Below, piece after piece: positions 17,036-25,240 of a DNA stretch of 64,000 nt; positions within the stretch are counted from its first letter, which is position 1; each line of letters begins with the position of its first letter. The DNA is from GCA-2683825 sp965662355 (GTDB lineage: Bacteria; Planctomycetota; UBA1135; GCA-002686595). Location: assembly GCA_965662355.1 (NCBI GenBank), contig CBFIHP010000002.1, positions 310,001-374,000 on the forward strand, written 5' to 3'. The notes below the pieces were generated by a model that saw only the letters and a program-made list of their open reading frames with translations, ran no database searches and was not told the DNA's origin. The translations under genes were made by a program, and so were the position numbers.

Positions 17036-19087
17036 TCAGCCCAGTTCGAGCTGCAAACGGGCATCGACCTCATCCCGATTTAGCTTGAGGAGGAGCTCTT
17101 CCAGGGAGTCTGCGAGGGGGTCCCGCTCGTCCAGGGTCCGTTTGACTTGCCTGGCGATTTGAACGGTCTGGCGGAAGTTGCGGCAGATCTCGCCCGGTGG
17201 AGCACCCGTGGTGTCCGCCAGATCCTCGAATTCTGCCCCCGAGAACCACAAATCCACGGCCTCGGAGAGCCCCCAGTCCGCGGGTTTCATCAAATTCGGG
17301 ATCCCGTGGGAGGTCTCCACGGAGCGTAGGAGCTCGATTTCACGATCCACGTGACGGCGCATGCCCCCGAAGAGGCGCTTGGAAACGTAGACCCCCTGTC
17401 CGCGGGCTCGTTGTTCGTAGACGAGGCCGCAGAAGAAGATCGCAAGGCCCAGGGGCGGCAAGGCCTCGAGAACCCCCTCGAACAAAAGGTGCGTGATCTG
17501 GAGCTCGTAACCGTAGAGGAGCCGGGCGATCCGCCCGCGGGGCTTCAGTCCACCCTCGGGGTCCAGGTATCCGAGTTCGGCGAGCAGGGCCAGATGGGCG
17601 TCGACGATCGCGCGCTGGCGGCGCTGGTTGCGCTCGCGGGCCTTCTTGTTGCGCTCGCGATGCTGGTAGCGGTTGAACGACTTGCCCCAGGCCTCGTGCA
17701 AGCGCTCGCGCCCCAGGTGATCGTAGAGATGCAGGAGCGAGGAGTAAGAGAGTCGAAAGCGCGATTCGACCGCTTCGGGCCGGCCCGAGAGCATGCGCCG
17801 CATGGGCGCGTCCTTGATGTCGCGCGTCTCGAGGTGGCAGATGACGAGCCCCTCCTTGTCGATGCCGAGTCTCCCCGCGCGTCCCGCCATCTGCAGATAG
17901 TCACGCGTGCGCAGGTAGTCGAAGTTCACGCCGTCGAACTTGCGCAAGGAGGAGAAGACCACGGTGCGCGCGGGCATGTTGATCCCGAGGGCGAAGGTCT
18001 CCGTGGTGAAGAGCAACTTGATCAGCCCCGATGTGAACATGCGCTCGACGATTTCCTTGTGAATCGGGAGCATGCCCGCGTGGTGGAAGCCCACGCCCTC
18101 GGCGGCCAAGGTGAAGATCTCCGCGCGCTGCGCCTCCTCCGACAGCTGAAAGAGCTGGATCAGCTCGTCCTGCAATGCATACATCTGACGACGCTCTCCG
18201 GCCGAGAGCAGTTTGCGTCCTTGATTGGCTCCGGCGAGTCGCTCGCAATCGCGTCGGCTGAACGAGAAGACCAGTGCGGGAAGGAGTTGCTTTTTGTGAA
18301 GGTCGTCGAAGAGCTTCGCCAGGTCTCCGGGCTGGAAGCCGCGCTGCTGACGATGGAACTGGCGGCCGCGCCCCCGCCCCCCCGGGTACTTGGGCTGGCT
18401 CTTGCGCTTCTTGACCCAATCGAGCCGCCCGACGTCGAACAGAGCTTCCCCCGTCGCGTGGAGTCGGTGCTTGAGGGGCACGGGGCGCTTCGTGGAACGC
18501 ACGATGCAGAGCTCCTGAGGGCGGATCTCATCCAGCCAGCCGCCCAGCTCGTCCAGATTCGCGATCGTGGCCGACAGGGAGAGAAAGCGCACCTCCGGGG
18601 GGGCGAAGATGAGGCTCTCTTCCCAGACGGTGCCGCGCTCGAGATCGTCGAGAAAGTGCACCTCGTCGAAGATGACGTAGTCGACGTCCGCGAGGCTCGT
18701 CGGGTCCTCGAAGATCGAGTTGCGCAGGATCTCCGTCGTCATGATCAAGACCTGGGCCTGGGGGGAGATCGTGACATCCCCTGTCATCAGCCCGACCTCG
18801 ACCTCGGGGTCGTCCCGCAGATCTCGGTACTTCTGGTTGCTGAGGGCCTTGATCGGCGCCGTATAGACGACCCGACGTCCTCGTCGCACCGCGTCCGCGA
18901 TCGCGTATTCCGCAACCAGTGTCTTGCCGGCTCCCGTCGGAGCGGAAACAAGAACGTTGGCTCCGCTCTCGATACCAGCGATGGCCTGAATCTGAAAGGC
19001 CTGCAGTTGAAAACCGCGCCATACACGAAGCGGCTCGGGTGAGGTAGCGGGGGGCCGCGGTGGGTCTTCCGAAGGGGAGCGCTGCAT
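17036..19087 (-). CDS. Ski2/Mtr4-like DEVH-box RNA helicase
   Basis: A 683-residue superfamily 2 helicase. The motifs occur in order: QAFQIQAI (Q-like), APTGAGKT (I), PIKALSNQKY (Ia), DEVH (II), SAT (III), FSFSRRDCE (IV), GVGFHHAGMLP and FALGINMPA (V), and QMAGRAGR (VI). After the helicase core, residues of about 520-683 form a DSHCT-like helical C terminus. The stretch RGRGRQFHRQQRGF between the domains is a basic insertion that could contact RNA. Relatives unwind structured RNA for exosome-type decay; a bacterial role in RNA turnover is plausible but unproven. ATG 19087 is preferred to an upstream TTG at 19132. Confidence 0.85.
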   Translation of the reverse strand: MQRSPSEDPPRPPATSPEPLRVWRGFQLQAFQIQAIAGIESGANVLVSAPTGAGKTLVAEYAIADAVRRGRRVVYTAPIKALSNQKYRDLRDDPEVEVGLMTGDVTISPQAQVLIMTTEILRNSIFEDPTSLADVDYVIFDEVHFLDDLERGTVWEESLIFAPPEVRFLSLSATIANLDELGGWLDEIRPQELCIVRSTKRPVPLKHRLHATGEALFDVGRLDWVKKRKSQPKYPGGRGRGRQFHRQQRGFQPGDLAKLFDDLHKKQLLPALVFSFSRRDCERLAGANQGRKLLSAGERRQMYALQDELIQLFQLSEEAQRAEIFTLAAEGVGFHHAGMLPIHKEIVERMFTSGLIKLLFTTETFALGINMPARTVVFSSLRKFDGVNFDYLRTRDYLQMAGRAGRLGIDKEGLVICHLETRDIKDAPMRRMLSGRPEAVESRFRLSYSSLLHLYDHLGRERLHEAWGKSFNRYQHRERNKKARERNQRRQRAIVDAHLALLAELGYLDPEGGLKPRGRIARLLYGYELQITHLLFEGVLEALPPLGLAIFFCGLVYEQRARGQGVYVSKRLFGGMRRHVDREIELLRSVETSHGIPNLMKPADWGLSEAVDLWFSGAEFEDLADTTGAPPGEICRNFRQTVQIARQVKRTLDERDPLADSLEELLLKLNRDEVDARLQLELG

Positions 19088-19438
19088 GCGCGTTGAGATC
19101 CTCGTTCCCGTCCCGACCGAAAGAAAGCCCAAAGAGGGGTTCTCGCCCCAATCGTGGGTGAGCGCCCGCTAGTGGCAGGCGCGTGAGTCCAGCGAGAGCC
19201 GTGCCCCCAATCGCGCCATTTTCAGGCCCTCCTCCGCGGACCGTGGGGGTATGACGAGGACCCCCCCAGCGGCTCGCTGGGAAGCAAACGGGGATCGCTG
19301 GCTTCCCTTTGGCGTGACTCGGAAGCTCTGCGAAACCGAGCCGCCTCTTGAGACCGCGGGCCATGTCGCGTATCTAATGGCCCCCGTACAGCCGCTCCGA
19401 CACTCGCGATTCTCGCGTGTCGTCACTCAGCGAAAGCC
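19088..19438. other. Intergenic region between divergent genes
   Basis: A stretch of 351 bp between the helicase start and the next plus-strand gene. It should contain promoters for both directions. The only candidate I can point to is the TTGAGA/TATCTA pair at 19348-19376. No RNA gene is apparent. Confidence 0.4.
19348..19376 (+). promoter_or_regulatory. Candidate sigma-70 promoter upstream of the FtsQ-like cluster
   Basis: TTGAGA at 19348-19353 and TATCTA at 19371-19376 are separated by exactly 17 bp. The -35 box matches the consensus at five of six positions, the -10 at only three. The start codon of the following gene lies 62 bp beyond, at 19439. Confidence 0.3.
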
Positions 19439-19702
19439 ATGGAACGCACCCGTAAGACCGCCAACTCCCCGAGCCGCATCGAGCGGCAGCTCGCCCATTT
19501 GAAGATCGTGTCGCGCCTCCTCGCGCACGAGCTACATGCGCAGAACGCACCGCGCATCACGCTCACTCGCGACCAGGTGATCGAGATTCAGACCAGCATC
19601 GATCTCTACATCGAGGAGGTCATGCGAGCCGGAAAGACGAACGCCCACGCCTTGCCCACGCGGGATCTCGACGTCCAAGCCGTCGCACCCCGGGTCAACT
19701 GA
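19439..19702 (+). CDS. Small hypothetical protein
   Basis: An 87-residue protein with no recognised family. Residues 12-30 (SRIERQLAHLKIVSRLLAH) and 45-65 (RDQVIEIQTSIDLYIEEVM) look like two amphipathic helices, giving a small helical-hairpin protein without signal peptide or membrane segment. It begins at ATG 19439, has codon use like its neighbours and ends 16 bp before the FtsQ-like gene, so the two are probably co-transcribed. The gene call rests on position and composition. Confidence 0.55.
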   Translation: MERTRKTANSPSRIERQLAHLKIVSRLLAHELHAQNAPRITLTRDQVIEIQTSIDLYIEEVMRAGKTNAHALPTRDLDVQAVAPRVN

Positions 19703-19718
19703 GCGGGGGCCATCTTTC

Positions 19719-20777
19719 GTGGGGGGAGTCAGGGCTCGTAGCAGAGGCCAGCGGTCGCGGTCCAAGTCGAATCGTCAAAGGCGATCGACTCGAGGCGGCG
19801 CCCGGGCGCTCTTTCTGCTTCTCGTCGGCGGCTTCGCGCTGCTGGCCGGATACGGACCGGTAAAGCTCCCGGATTCCGTCCTGGATCCCGTTCGGGAGAT
19901 CGCGAGTGACGAGGCCTGGGTCGATCCGGGGGGGTTGTCCTTCGACTCTCTGCCCCGCTGGGCGGATTCGCGCTGGATCGATTCTCTCGAGGGTGCCGCA
20001 CTCGATTGTGACCCCTTCGTCATCGGTGACGAATCCGCCCTGGCGGATCTGGGGCAGACGCTTCTGGCCTTCCCCTTCGTCGAGCGCATCGACGAGCTTC
20101 GGGCGAGCCGCAGGGAGGGACTCTCCGTCGGCATAGCCCTGCGGCGGCCGGTGGCCTGCATCCCGGTGGGGCAGCACTTCCTGCTCGTCGCGCGGGATGC
20201 GGTGGTGCTCCCGGGGCGCTGGGATACACCTCCGCGTTGCGAAAGTGGGTTCCTGCCCGTGATCGGACCGGAAGGCGACGCCGAGCTCTTTCTGCATGCG
20301 CTTCCCGGGGACTGGCTGGTCGATCCGGCCCATCTCGCCGCGATCGACGTGGCGTGCTCCATGATCGAGCACCTGGACGAGCTCGCACGGAATCGCCTGG
20401 GTCGCACCCGGATCGACGCTGGTATGGCCGCGGCGGCGAGCGTGCTCGAACCCGGGGTGATGATCTACCTCGAGAACAAGCGCCTGTGCCTCTTCGGACG
20501 GGCACCCTCGACGAGCGAGCCCGGCGAATTGCCCGTGCACATGAAATGGGCCGCGTTGGCGGATGCCCTGGCCCTTCTGGAGCAGGACCCACCGGTGGAA
20601 TGGGAGCACGTCGATTGTCGCTGGGATCGCCCCGATCTGCGTCTCGGTCGCATGCCCGAAATCGCCGCCGCTGCCGTTCCGAGAAGCACGCCGCACTCCA
20701 ATTCGACACCGAATCGCGGGGCGATGCCGCGCCGCGGCACTCCGCAGCCGCGAACCTCCGGGCCCCGGGTACGCTAG
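19719..20777 (+). CDS. FtsQ/DivIB-like membrane protein (tentative)
   Basis: A 352-residue protein with a strongly basic N terminus (about 1-28), one membrane helix (about 29-46) and a periplasmic remainder. The segment LLAFPFVERIDELRASRREGLSVGIALRRPVACIP, followed by FLLVARDAVVLPG, closely resembles the POTRA-beta junction of FtsQ, where a VxxxxV strand is followed by ERxPVA and a lumenal Asp-Gly strand. The late segment WEHVDCRWDRPDLRLG also recalls the FtsQ IDLR strand. FtsQ links division proteins in the septum. The C terminus is Pro/Arg-rich and probably disordered. The start is a GTG at 19719. The family call is pattern-based and needs structural confirmation. Confidence 0.5.
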   Translation: MGGVRARSRGQRSRSKSNRQRRSTRGGARALFLLLVGGFALLAGYGPVKLPDSVLDPVREIASDEAWVDPGGLSFDSLPRWADSRWIDSLEGAALDCDPFVIGDESALADLGQTLLAFPFVERIDELRASRREGLSVGIALRRPVACIPVGQHFLLVARDAVVLPGRWDTPPRCESGFLPVIGPEGDAELFLHALPGDWLVDPAHLAAIDVACSMIEHLDELARNRLGRTRIDAGMAAAASVLEPGVMIYLENKRLCLFGRAPSTSEPGELPVHMKWAALADALALLEQDPPVEWEHVDCRWDRPDLRLGRMPEIAAAAVPRSTPHSNSTPNRGAMPRRGTPQPRTSGPRVR

Positions 20778-20784
20778 GGAGACC

Positions 20785-21384
20785 ATGATCTCCTTCGGGC
20801 TGCTCGCGGCCTGCATCTGGCTGATTTCGATCGCTCCGCTCGTGCTCGAAGCGTTGAGTGGGGGGGACCTGGCTCTGCTCGGAGCGCCGCGCATCGTCGT
20901 CGTGGCCCTGCCCTGGCTCGCCCTCAGTGGCGTGCCTCGCTGCGGTGCCTCCTCGTCCGTGCTCCTCGCGAGCGCCCTGGTTCCGTTGGGGTTGGCTCTG
21001 GATCTGGACCTGCAAGACGGGCTTCTGGGAGGGTCCCATGGGCTGCTTCTCCTGGGCACGCTGGCTCTGTGTCTCGGCTGGGCCTGGCTCGCCCAGCGGG
21101 CCAGGACACGACCGGACCGCCGTCGCCGATACGCCTGGCTCTGGCTTCTCTCCGTGCCGCTCCCGGCGGTGTATCGGGTGAGCCATCTCTGGGCGAGTGG
21201 ATCCGCGGACGACGACGTTGCGCGTGCCTGGAGCCTCGATCCGGTGCTCTGGCTCTTCGATCACGGCCGCGGCCAGGTGCTCGTTGGCTGGAGCAGCTTG
21301 ATTCTGCCCCTCGCTGGCCTCTCCGTCTGCGCCTTGCTCGTGCTGTTCCCTCCGTCGAGAGCAGACCCGAGGTCGCTCGCATGA
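20785..21384 (+). CDS. Polytopic membrane protein of unknown function
   Basis: A 199-residue protein with about six hydrophobic segments and short loops, the largest loop being RARTRPDRRRRYAW (positive, so cytoplasmic). No family is recognised. It starts 8 bp after the FtsQ-like gene with GGGAGACC just ahead of the ATG, and its stop overlaps the next start as ATGA. The arrangement says it is made with its neighbours and sits in the same membrane. The frame is open further upstream but only as an overlap with the previous gene. Confidence 0.7.
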   Translation: MISFGLLAACIWLISIAPLVLEALSGGDLALLGAPRIVVVALPWLALSGVPRCGASSSVLLASALVPLGLALDLDLQDGLLGGSHGLLLLGTLALCLGWAWLAQRARTRPDRRRRYAWLWLLSVPLPAVYRVSHLWASGSADDDVARAWSLDPVLWLFDHGRGQVLVGWSSLILPLAGLSVCALLVLFPPSRADPRSLA

Positions 21385-22406
21385 GCGCCCTTGGCATCGG
21401 CGTTCTGTGCAGCGTTTGTCTGGCCACCCTGCCGCAGGAGGGGAACCGCCTCTGGTGGGCCGATCTCGAGGTACGTGGACCGGCGGATTCCCTCGAGCTC
21501 ACGCTGGCCGAGGGGGGCGGGACCCGGATCGGGGGCGAATTCGTCGGCGGCGAGGAACTCGAGCGTGCGCTTCCCGTACCCCTCGTGTCGCCCCTCGGCA
21601 GCGCGGGTCTCTCGTCGGCGAGCATGCCGCAGGTGCGCTTCTCGGGTGAGGGAAGCGCGGCCCTCGTCGCCTGGTCCGAGGACCAGCCAGCCGCTGAGTT
21701 CGGGCGCGTCCAGCGCTCCTTCCTGCACCGGGCTCGGCCCGTTCCCGAGCTCCAGCGCTCGTGTGCCACGACGGGGCAGCTCGTGATCCTCTTCGCGGCT
21801 GGGCTCTTTCTTCTCGGGGGGCGCCGGTCGCGGCCCATGCTGGTGGCCTTCTCCATCGTGGGTGGGGCAGCCCTTGTCGCATCCACCTACGGCGGGTTCC
21901 CGGGCCCGGATGGGGTCTCCGTGCTCGAGGTCGATCTCGCTCGAGGGCAGGCCGTGGAGATTCGCTCCGCCTACGGGAAGCTCGATCTCGCGGATGGAAT
22001 CGAGTGGCTCGAGGTGCTGCCCGAGGGGGCTGCGGTGTGGTTCCACACCGATCCACGCTCCGCTGGCCAACTCCAGGCGACATCCGATGGCTCCCTCCTC
22101 TGCGGCATGCGACGCGCTGTCGTTGTCACCGGGCTGCGGCTCTCGAAGAACGAATGGGCGGGGCTCGAACAGGTCTGGACCCGCTCGAAGGCGGGATCCT
22201 GGCGCATCCACGGCCCCTGGCCCTACGCTGCGGAGCTGCCCCCCGGGCGCTCCATGGTCGCTGCGGCCGACGATGCAGACGGGGAGCCCATGGGCCTGCC
22301 GGGGTGGCTGGCTTCCGGTCTAGCCCCCGGAGATGGGGTCTTGATCGGACTCCGTCAGAACACGAAACGGCCTTTCTGGGTGCGGATCACTGGATGGGAG
22401 CCGTGA
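21381..22406 (+). CDS. Exported and membrane-inserted protein of unknown function
   Basis: A 341-residue protein. A weak signal sequence (MSALGIGVLCSVCLATLPQ) is followed by about 115 residues of extracytoplasmic sequence, then two membrane helices (about 133-149 and 155-171), then a second extracytoplasmic domain of about 170 residues rich in Gly, Leu and Val. It may be a conserved partner of the two preceding membrane genes, since its ATG overlaps the stop upstream. I recognise no catalytic motif. The ribosomal protein operon rplM-rpsI starts 67 bp downstream. Confidence 0.65.
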   Translation: MSALGIGVLCSVCLATLPQEGNRLWWADLEVRGPADSLELTLAEGGGTRIGGEFVGGEELERALPVPLVSPLGSAGLSSASMPQVRFSGEGSAALVAWSEDQPAAEFGRVQRSFLHRARPVPELQRSCATTGQLVILFAAGLFLLGGRRSRPMLVAFSIVGGAALVASTYGGFPGPDGVSVLEVDLARGQAVEIRSAYGKLDLADGIEWLEVLPEGAAVWFHTDPRSAGQLQATSDGSLLCGMRRAVVVTGLRLSKNEWAGLEQVWTRSKAGSWRIHGPWPYAAELPPGRSMVAAADDADGEPMGLPGWLASGLAPGDGVLIGLRQNTKRPFWVRITGWEP

Positions 22407-22473
22407 GAAGTCGTACCCTTTCGCGCCAATATCTTTGCTGGGACCCTTTCCAAGCACTACCGTCCCCGGTTCG

Positions 22474-22914
22474 ATGAAGACCACCTCTCACATACGTGCA
22501 GTCGATGTCGAGGAACGCTGGTACGTCTACGACGCTACGCAGCACACCCTCGGCCGCATGGCCACCGACATCGCCATGCGTCTCATGGGCAAGGATCGCC
22601 CGACCTATACCCCCTCCGAGCTGACCGGCGCCCACGTGGTCGTGATCAATGCCGAAAAGGTCCGCCTGAGCGGCAAGAAGGCAGAGACCCAGGCCTACCC
22701 GAAGTATTCGGGGTACCCCGGCGGCCTCTACGTTCACTCCCTGGACGCGCTCAAGAAGAAGCGTCCCCACGAGATCGTGAAGCTGGCCGTGCGCCGCATG
22801 CTGCCGAAAAACCGCATCGGCAAGAACATGCTCTCGCGGCTGAAGGTCTACGGATCCGACGAACACCCCCATTCCGCGCAGCAACCCACCCTGGTGGAGA
22901 CCCTCTCCCGATGA
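22474..22914 (+). CDS. rplM: 50S ribosomal protein L13
   Basis: A 146-residue ribosomal protein L13. The family signature is clear: WYVYDATQHTLGRMATDIAMRLMGKDRPTYTP near the N terminus, then GAHVVVINAEKVRLSGKK, and AVRRMLPKNRIGKNMLSRLKVY in the C-terminal half. It is an assembly-initiating large-subunit protein. The ATG at 22474 gives the normal length, while an earlier in-frame start at 22435 would add a tail without homology. No Shine-Dalgarno sequence is obvious. The stop overlaps rpsI as ATGA, the usual coupled L13-S9 pair. Confidence 0.97.
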   Translation: MKTTSHIRAVDVEERWYVYDATQHTLGRMATDIAMRLMGKDRPTYTPSELTGAHVVVINAEKVRLSGKKAETQAYPKYSGYPGGLYVHSLDALKKKRPHEIVKLAVRRMLPKNRIGKNMLSRLKVYGSDEHPHSAQQPTLVETLSR

Positions 22915-23306
22915 GCGTTCAGTCCCCCTTCGTCTTCGGCCTCGGCCGCCGCAAGAGTTCCGTGGCCCGCGTGCGCGTGAAGTCCGGCTCCGGCAAGTTC
23001 GTGGTCAACCAAAAGCCCATGGACGCGTACTTCACGACCCTGCGCGACCAGAACCTGGCCAAGGCGCCGCTGCAGCTGCTCGAGACGGTCGACTACGACA
23101 TCACTGTTCGCGTCCACGGCGGTGGGCCCCACGGTCAGGCCGGAGCGGTCTCGCTCGGAGTGGCACGGGCCCTGAAAGACGTCAACCCGACGCTCTTCGA
23201 AGGGTTGCGCGAAAACGGTCTCCTCACCCGTGATTCACGGATGAAGGAACGCAAGAAGTACGGTCGGCGGGGTGCCCGTCGAGGCTTCCAGTTCTCGAAG
23301 CGCTAG
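22911..23306 (+). CDS. rpsI: 30S ribosomal protein S9
   Basis: A 131-residue ribosomal protein S9. GLGRRKSSVARVRVKSGSGKFVVN at the start, VRVHGGGPHGQAGAVSLGVARAL in the middle and the basic tail KYGRRGARRGFQFSKR are diagnostic; the terminal Lys-Arg reaches the P-site tRNA. It overlaps the rplM stop by 4 bp and is followed after 18 bp by yebC. Confidence 0.97.
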   Translation: MSVQSPFVFGLGRRKSSVARVRVKSGSGKFVVNQKPMDAYFTTLRDQNLAKAPLQLLETVDYDITVRVHGGGPHGQAGAVSLGVARALKDVNPTLFEGLRENGLLTRDSRMKERKKYGRRGARRGFQFSKR

Positions 23307-23324
23307 TCACAGGAGTACCCGGAG

Positions 23325-24071
23325 ATGGCGGGTCATTCCCATTCCGCGAACATCGCCCGTCGCAAGGGAGCGGTCGACGCGCAGCGTGCCAAGATCTTCA
23401 GCAAGTGCGCGAAGGCGGTCATGTCGGCCGTGCGCCAGGGCGGTCCCGACGTCACGCAGAACCTCAAGCTGCGCTACGCGATCGAGAAGGCCCGTGCGGC
23501 CAACATGCCCAAGGAGAACATCGAGCGCGCCATCAAGCGCGCCTCCGGTGAGGGCGCGGGCGATATCGAGGAGTTGATTTACGAAGGCTATGCCGCCGGT
23601 GGCATCGCCATGATGGTCACCTGCCTGACGGACAACCGCAATCGCACTGCGGCCGACGTCAAGCACATCTTCGAGAAGCGCGGCGGCAACCTGGGCGCCC
23701 AGGGCTCGGTCTCTTTCCTCTTCGATTTTCGATCGATCTTCGTGGTCGAGACCTCGGGCAAGAGCGAAGACGACATCATGGAAATCACGCTCGAGACCGG
23801 CGCGGAGGACTGCATCTACGAGAAGGACGTGGCCACCATCTTCGGAGCGGCCACGGATTTCCTGGACGTCAAGGAGGGCCTGGAGGGCGCAGGACTGAGC
23901 TTCCTGTCCGCCGAGACGGGCTACGTGCCCCAGACTTCCGTGGAGGTCCCGAGCAAAGAGGACGCGGCCAAGGTGATGAAGCTCATCGGGCTGCTCGAGG
24001 ATAACGAGGACGTGCAGAACGTCTACGCGAACTACAGCATGCCGGACGAGTGGCTGGAGGAACTGGCGTAG
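23325..24071 (+). CDS. YebC/PmpR family protein
   Basis: A 248-residue protein of the YebC/PmpR family with a complete three-domain layout: the N-terminal helical domain MAGHSHSANIARRKGAVDAQRAKIFSK, the conserved KARAANMPKENIERAIKRASGEG, and EGYAAGGIAMMVTCLTDNRNRTAADVKHIF. Members act as transcription regulators and, by recent work, as translation factors that help ribosomes pass proline stretches. Its place right after rplM-rpsI fits a translation role. The ATG at 23325 follows AGGAG. Confidence 0.92.
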   Translation: MAGHSHSANIARRKGAVDAQRAKIFSKCAKAVMSAVRQGGPDVTQNLKLRYAIEKARAANMPKENIERAIKRASGEGAGDIEELIYEGYAAGGIAMMVTCLTDNRNRTAADVKHIFEKRGGNLGAQGSVSFLFDFRSIFVVETSGKSEDDIMEITLETGAEDCIYEKDVATIFGAATDFLDVKEGLEGAGLSFLSAETGYVPQTSVEVPSKEDAAKVMKLIGLLEDNEDVQNVYANYSMPDEWLEELA

Positions 24072-24235
24072 GGCCTGCGGGTGCGGGCCTGAAGCTCCCA
24101 ATTGGCGTTCCATTTGTCCTCGGGCCGTCAGAAACCAGGATTTTTTTTCCTCTTCGTCCACGCGCTCTCGGAAACTGGCTTCCTAGTGCGTCGAGTCGAT
24201 TGACCCGGCTCCTCCCAACCCGTTAGCTACCTGGC

Positions 24236-25165
24236 ATGAACACGCGAACCGTCCGGATCGTCACTTCCGACGAAGCTCTCTTAGCCTCCGCCCGTGGCGC
24301 AGTCACCTCCCTCGAGGGGTGGCAAATCGGCGAGCCCCAATCGATCGAGGACCTTCTCGGCCAGGGGACCACCGGTGGGGATGTCATCTTCCTCGATGCC
24401 TGGCTGCAGTCGGAGAACGTCTACGAGTCTTGCCGACGTCTGACCGGCAAGACCGGATGTAGGACGTATGTCGTGACCGATGGCCGCAATGCCCTGGCCG
24501 ATGAGATCGCGTCTTTCTGTGGGGCGACCGGCACGGTGCAGCGGCCCCTGTCGGGCGAGCTCCTGCGCGATCTGCTCGTCGAGAAGGAAAAGCCGCGCCG
24601 CTTGCCCGAGGAATCGCGGGGTACCCGTGGCGAGGGATTTGAACGCGCCCTGCCGGAGCGGCTCCTGCGGGACCTGGTTGGCGAGGGTTCCCACCGCCTG
24701 ATCGACGCCACGATCGACCCCGAAACGGGGCTCTTCAGCTACGACTATCTCACCTTCAAGCTGGACGAGGAGTTCAAGCGTGCGACTCGTTTCGAGCAAC
24801 CGCTCTCGTGCAGCATGCTGGGCTTCGAGGGCCAGGTCGACGACGCAGTGCTGAGTCAGCTTGCCTCGATCTTCCTCAACGCTTCCCGAGACACCGACGT
24901 TCTCGGCCGCTTCGACCAGAGCTCATTTCTTTTCTTCCTTCCGAATACCGGCCCCGACGGGGCTCGGACGATGGCCGATCGCATTCGCCACGCGGCCGAG
25001 GAAGAGGGCCTGCGGGACCTGGTGGGGGATCGCCTGCAGATCGCCGTGGGGATCTCCTATTGCCCGCACCCCCAGATCCAGCGCCGGGAAGACCTGTTCG
25101 CGCGTGCCCGGGCAGCGTTCCTGTCGGCCCAGCGCGAGGGCGGGGTCGTGGTGCATGCGGACTGA
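24236..25165 (+). CDS. Receiver-like plus degenerate GGDEF protein
   Basis: A 309-residue protein. Residues 1-115 resemble a response-regulator receiver: a core strand ends at Asp54 (VIFLDAW) and the region around 102 has QRP where the invariant Lys would be KP. Residues 158-305 follow the GGDEF layout, starting IDPETGLFSYDYL. The signature loop, however, reads GRFDQSSFLFF, so GGDEF is DQSSF (residues 227-231) and the protein cannot be an ordinary diguanylate cyclase. It may bind nucleotide or a protein partner instead. A candidate TTGACC/TAGCTA pair lies at 24200-24229, so close to the ATG that the mRNA would be leaderless. Confidence 0.7.
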   Translation: MNTRTVRIVTSDEALLASARGAVTSLEGWQIGEPQSIEDLLGQGTTGGDVIFLDAWLQSENVYESCRRLTGKTGCRTYVVTDGRNALADEIASFCGATGTVQRPLSGELLRDLLVEKEKPRRLPEESRGTRGEGFERALPERLLRDLVGEGSHRLIDATIDPETGLFSYDYLTFKLDEEFKRATRFEQPLSCSMLGFEGQVDDAVLSQLASIFLNASRDTDVLGRFDQSSFLFFLPNTGPDGARTMADRIRHAAEEEGLRDLVGDRLQIAVGISYCPHPQIQRREDLFARARAAFLSAQREGGVVVHAD

Positions 25166-25200
25166 TCCAATTCACGGGCTGACGCTCGGGGGGGTATCCC

Positions 25201-25226
25201 CAGGTACAATCCGAGGCAGGTACAAT
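25201..25226 (+). repeat. Two direct copies of CAGGTACAAT, period 16
   Basis: The 10-mer caggtacaat occurs at 25201-25210 and 25217-25226, 14 bp before the ATG of the sigma/zinc-tail gene. Spacing of about 1.5 helical turns and position suggest a regulatory site or duplicated -10 elements (TACAAT). A GGGGTATCCCC sequence precedes the first copy. Confidence 0.5.
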
Positions 25227-25240
25227 TCGGCCGTGCAGGG

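Noticed and set aside
17351..19042. Plus-strand open frame of 563 codons opposite the helicase
   Set aside because: Every helicase motif is on the minus strand; the opposite frame has no recognisable domain.
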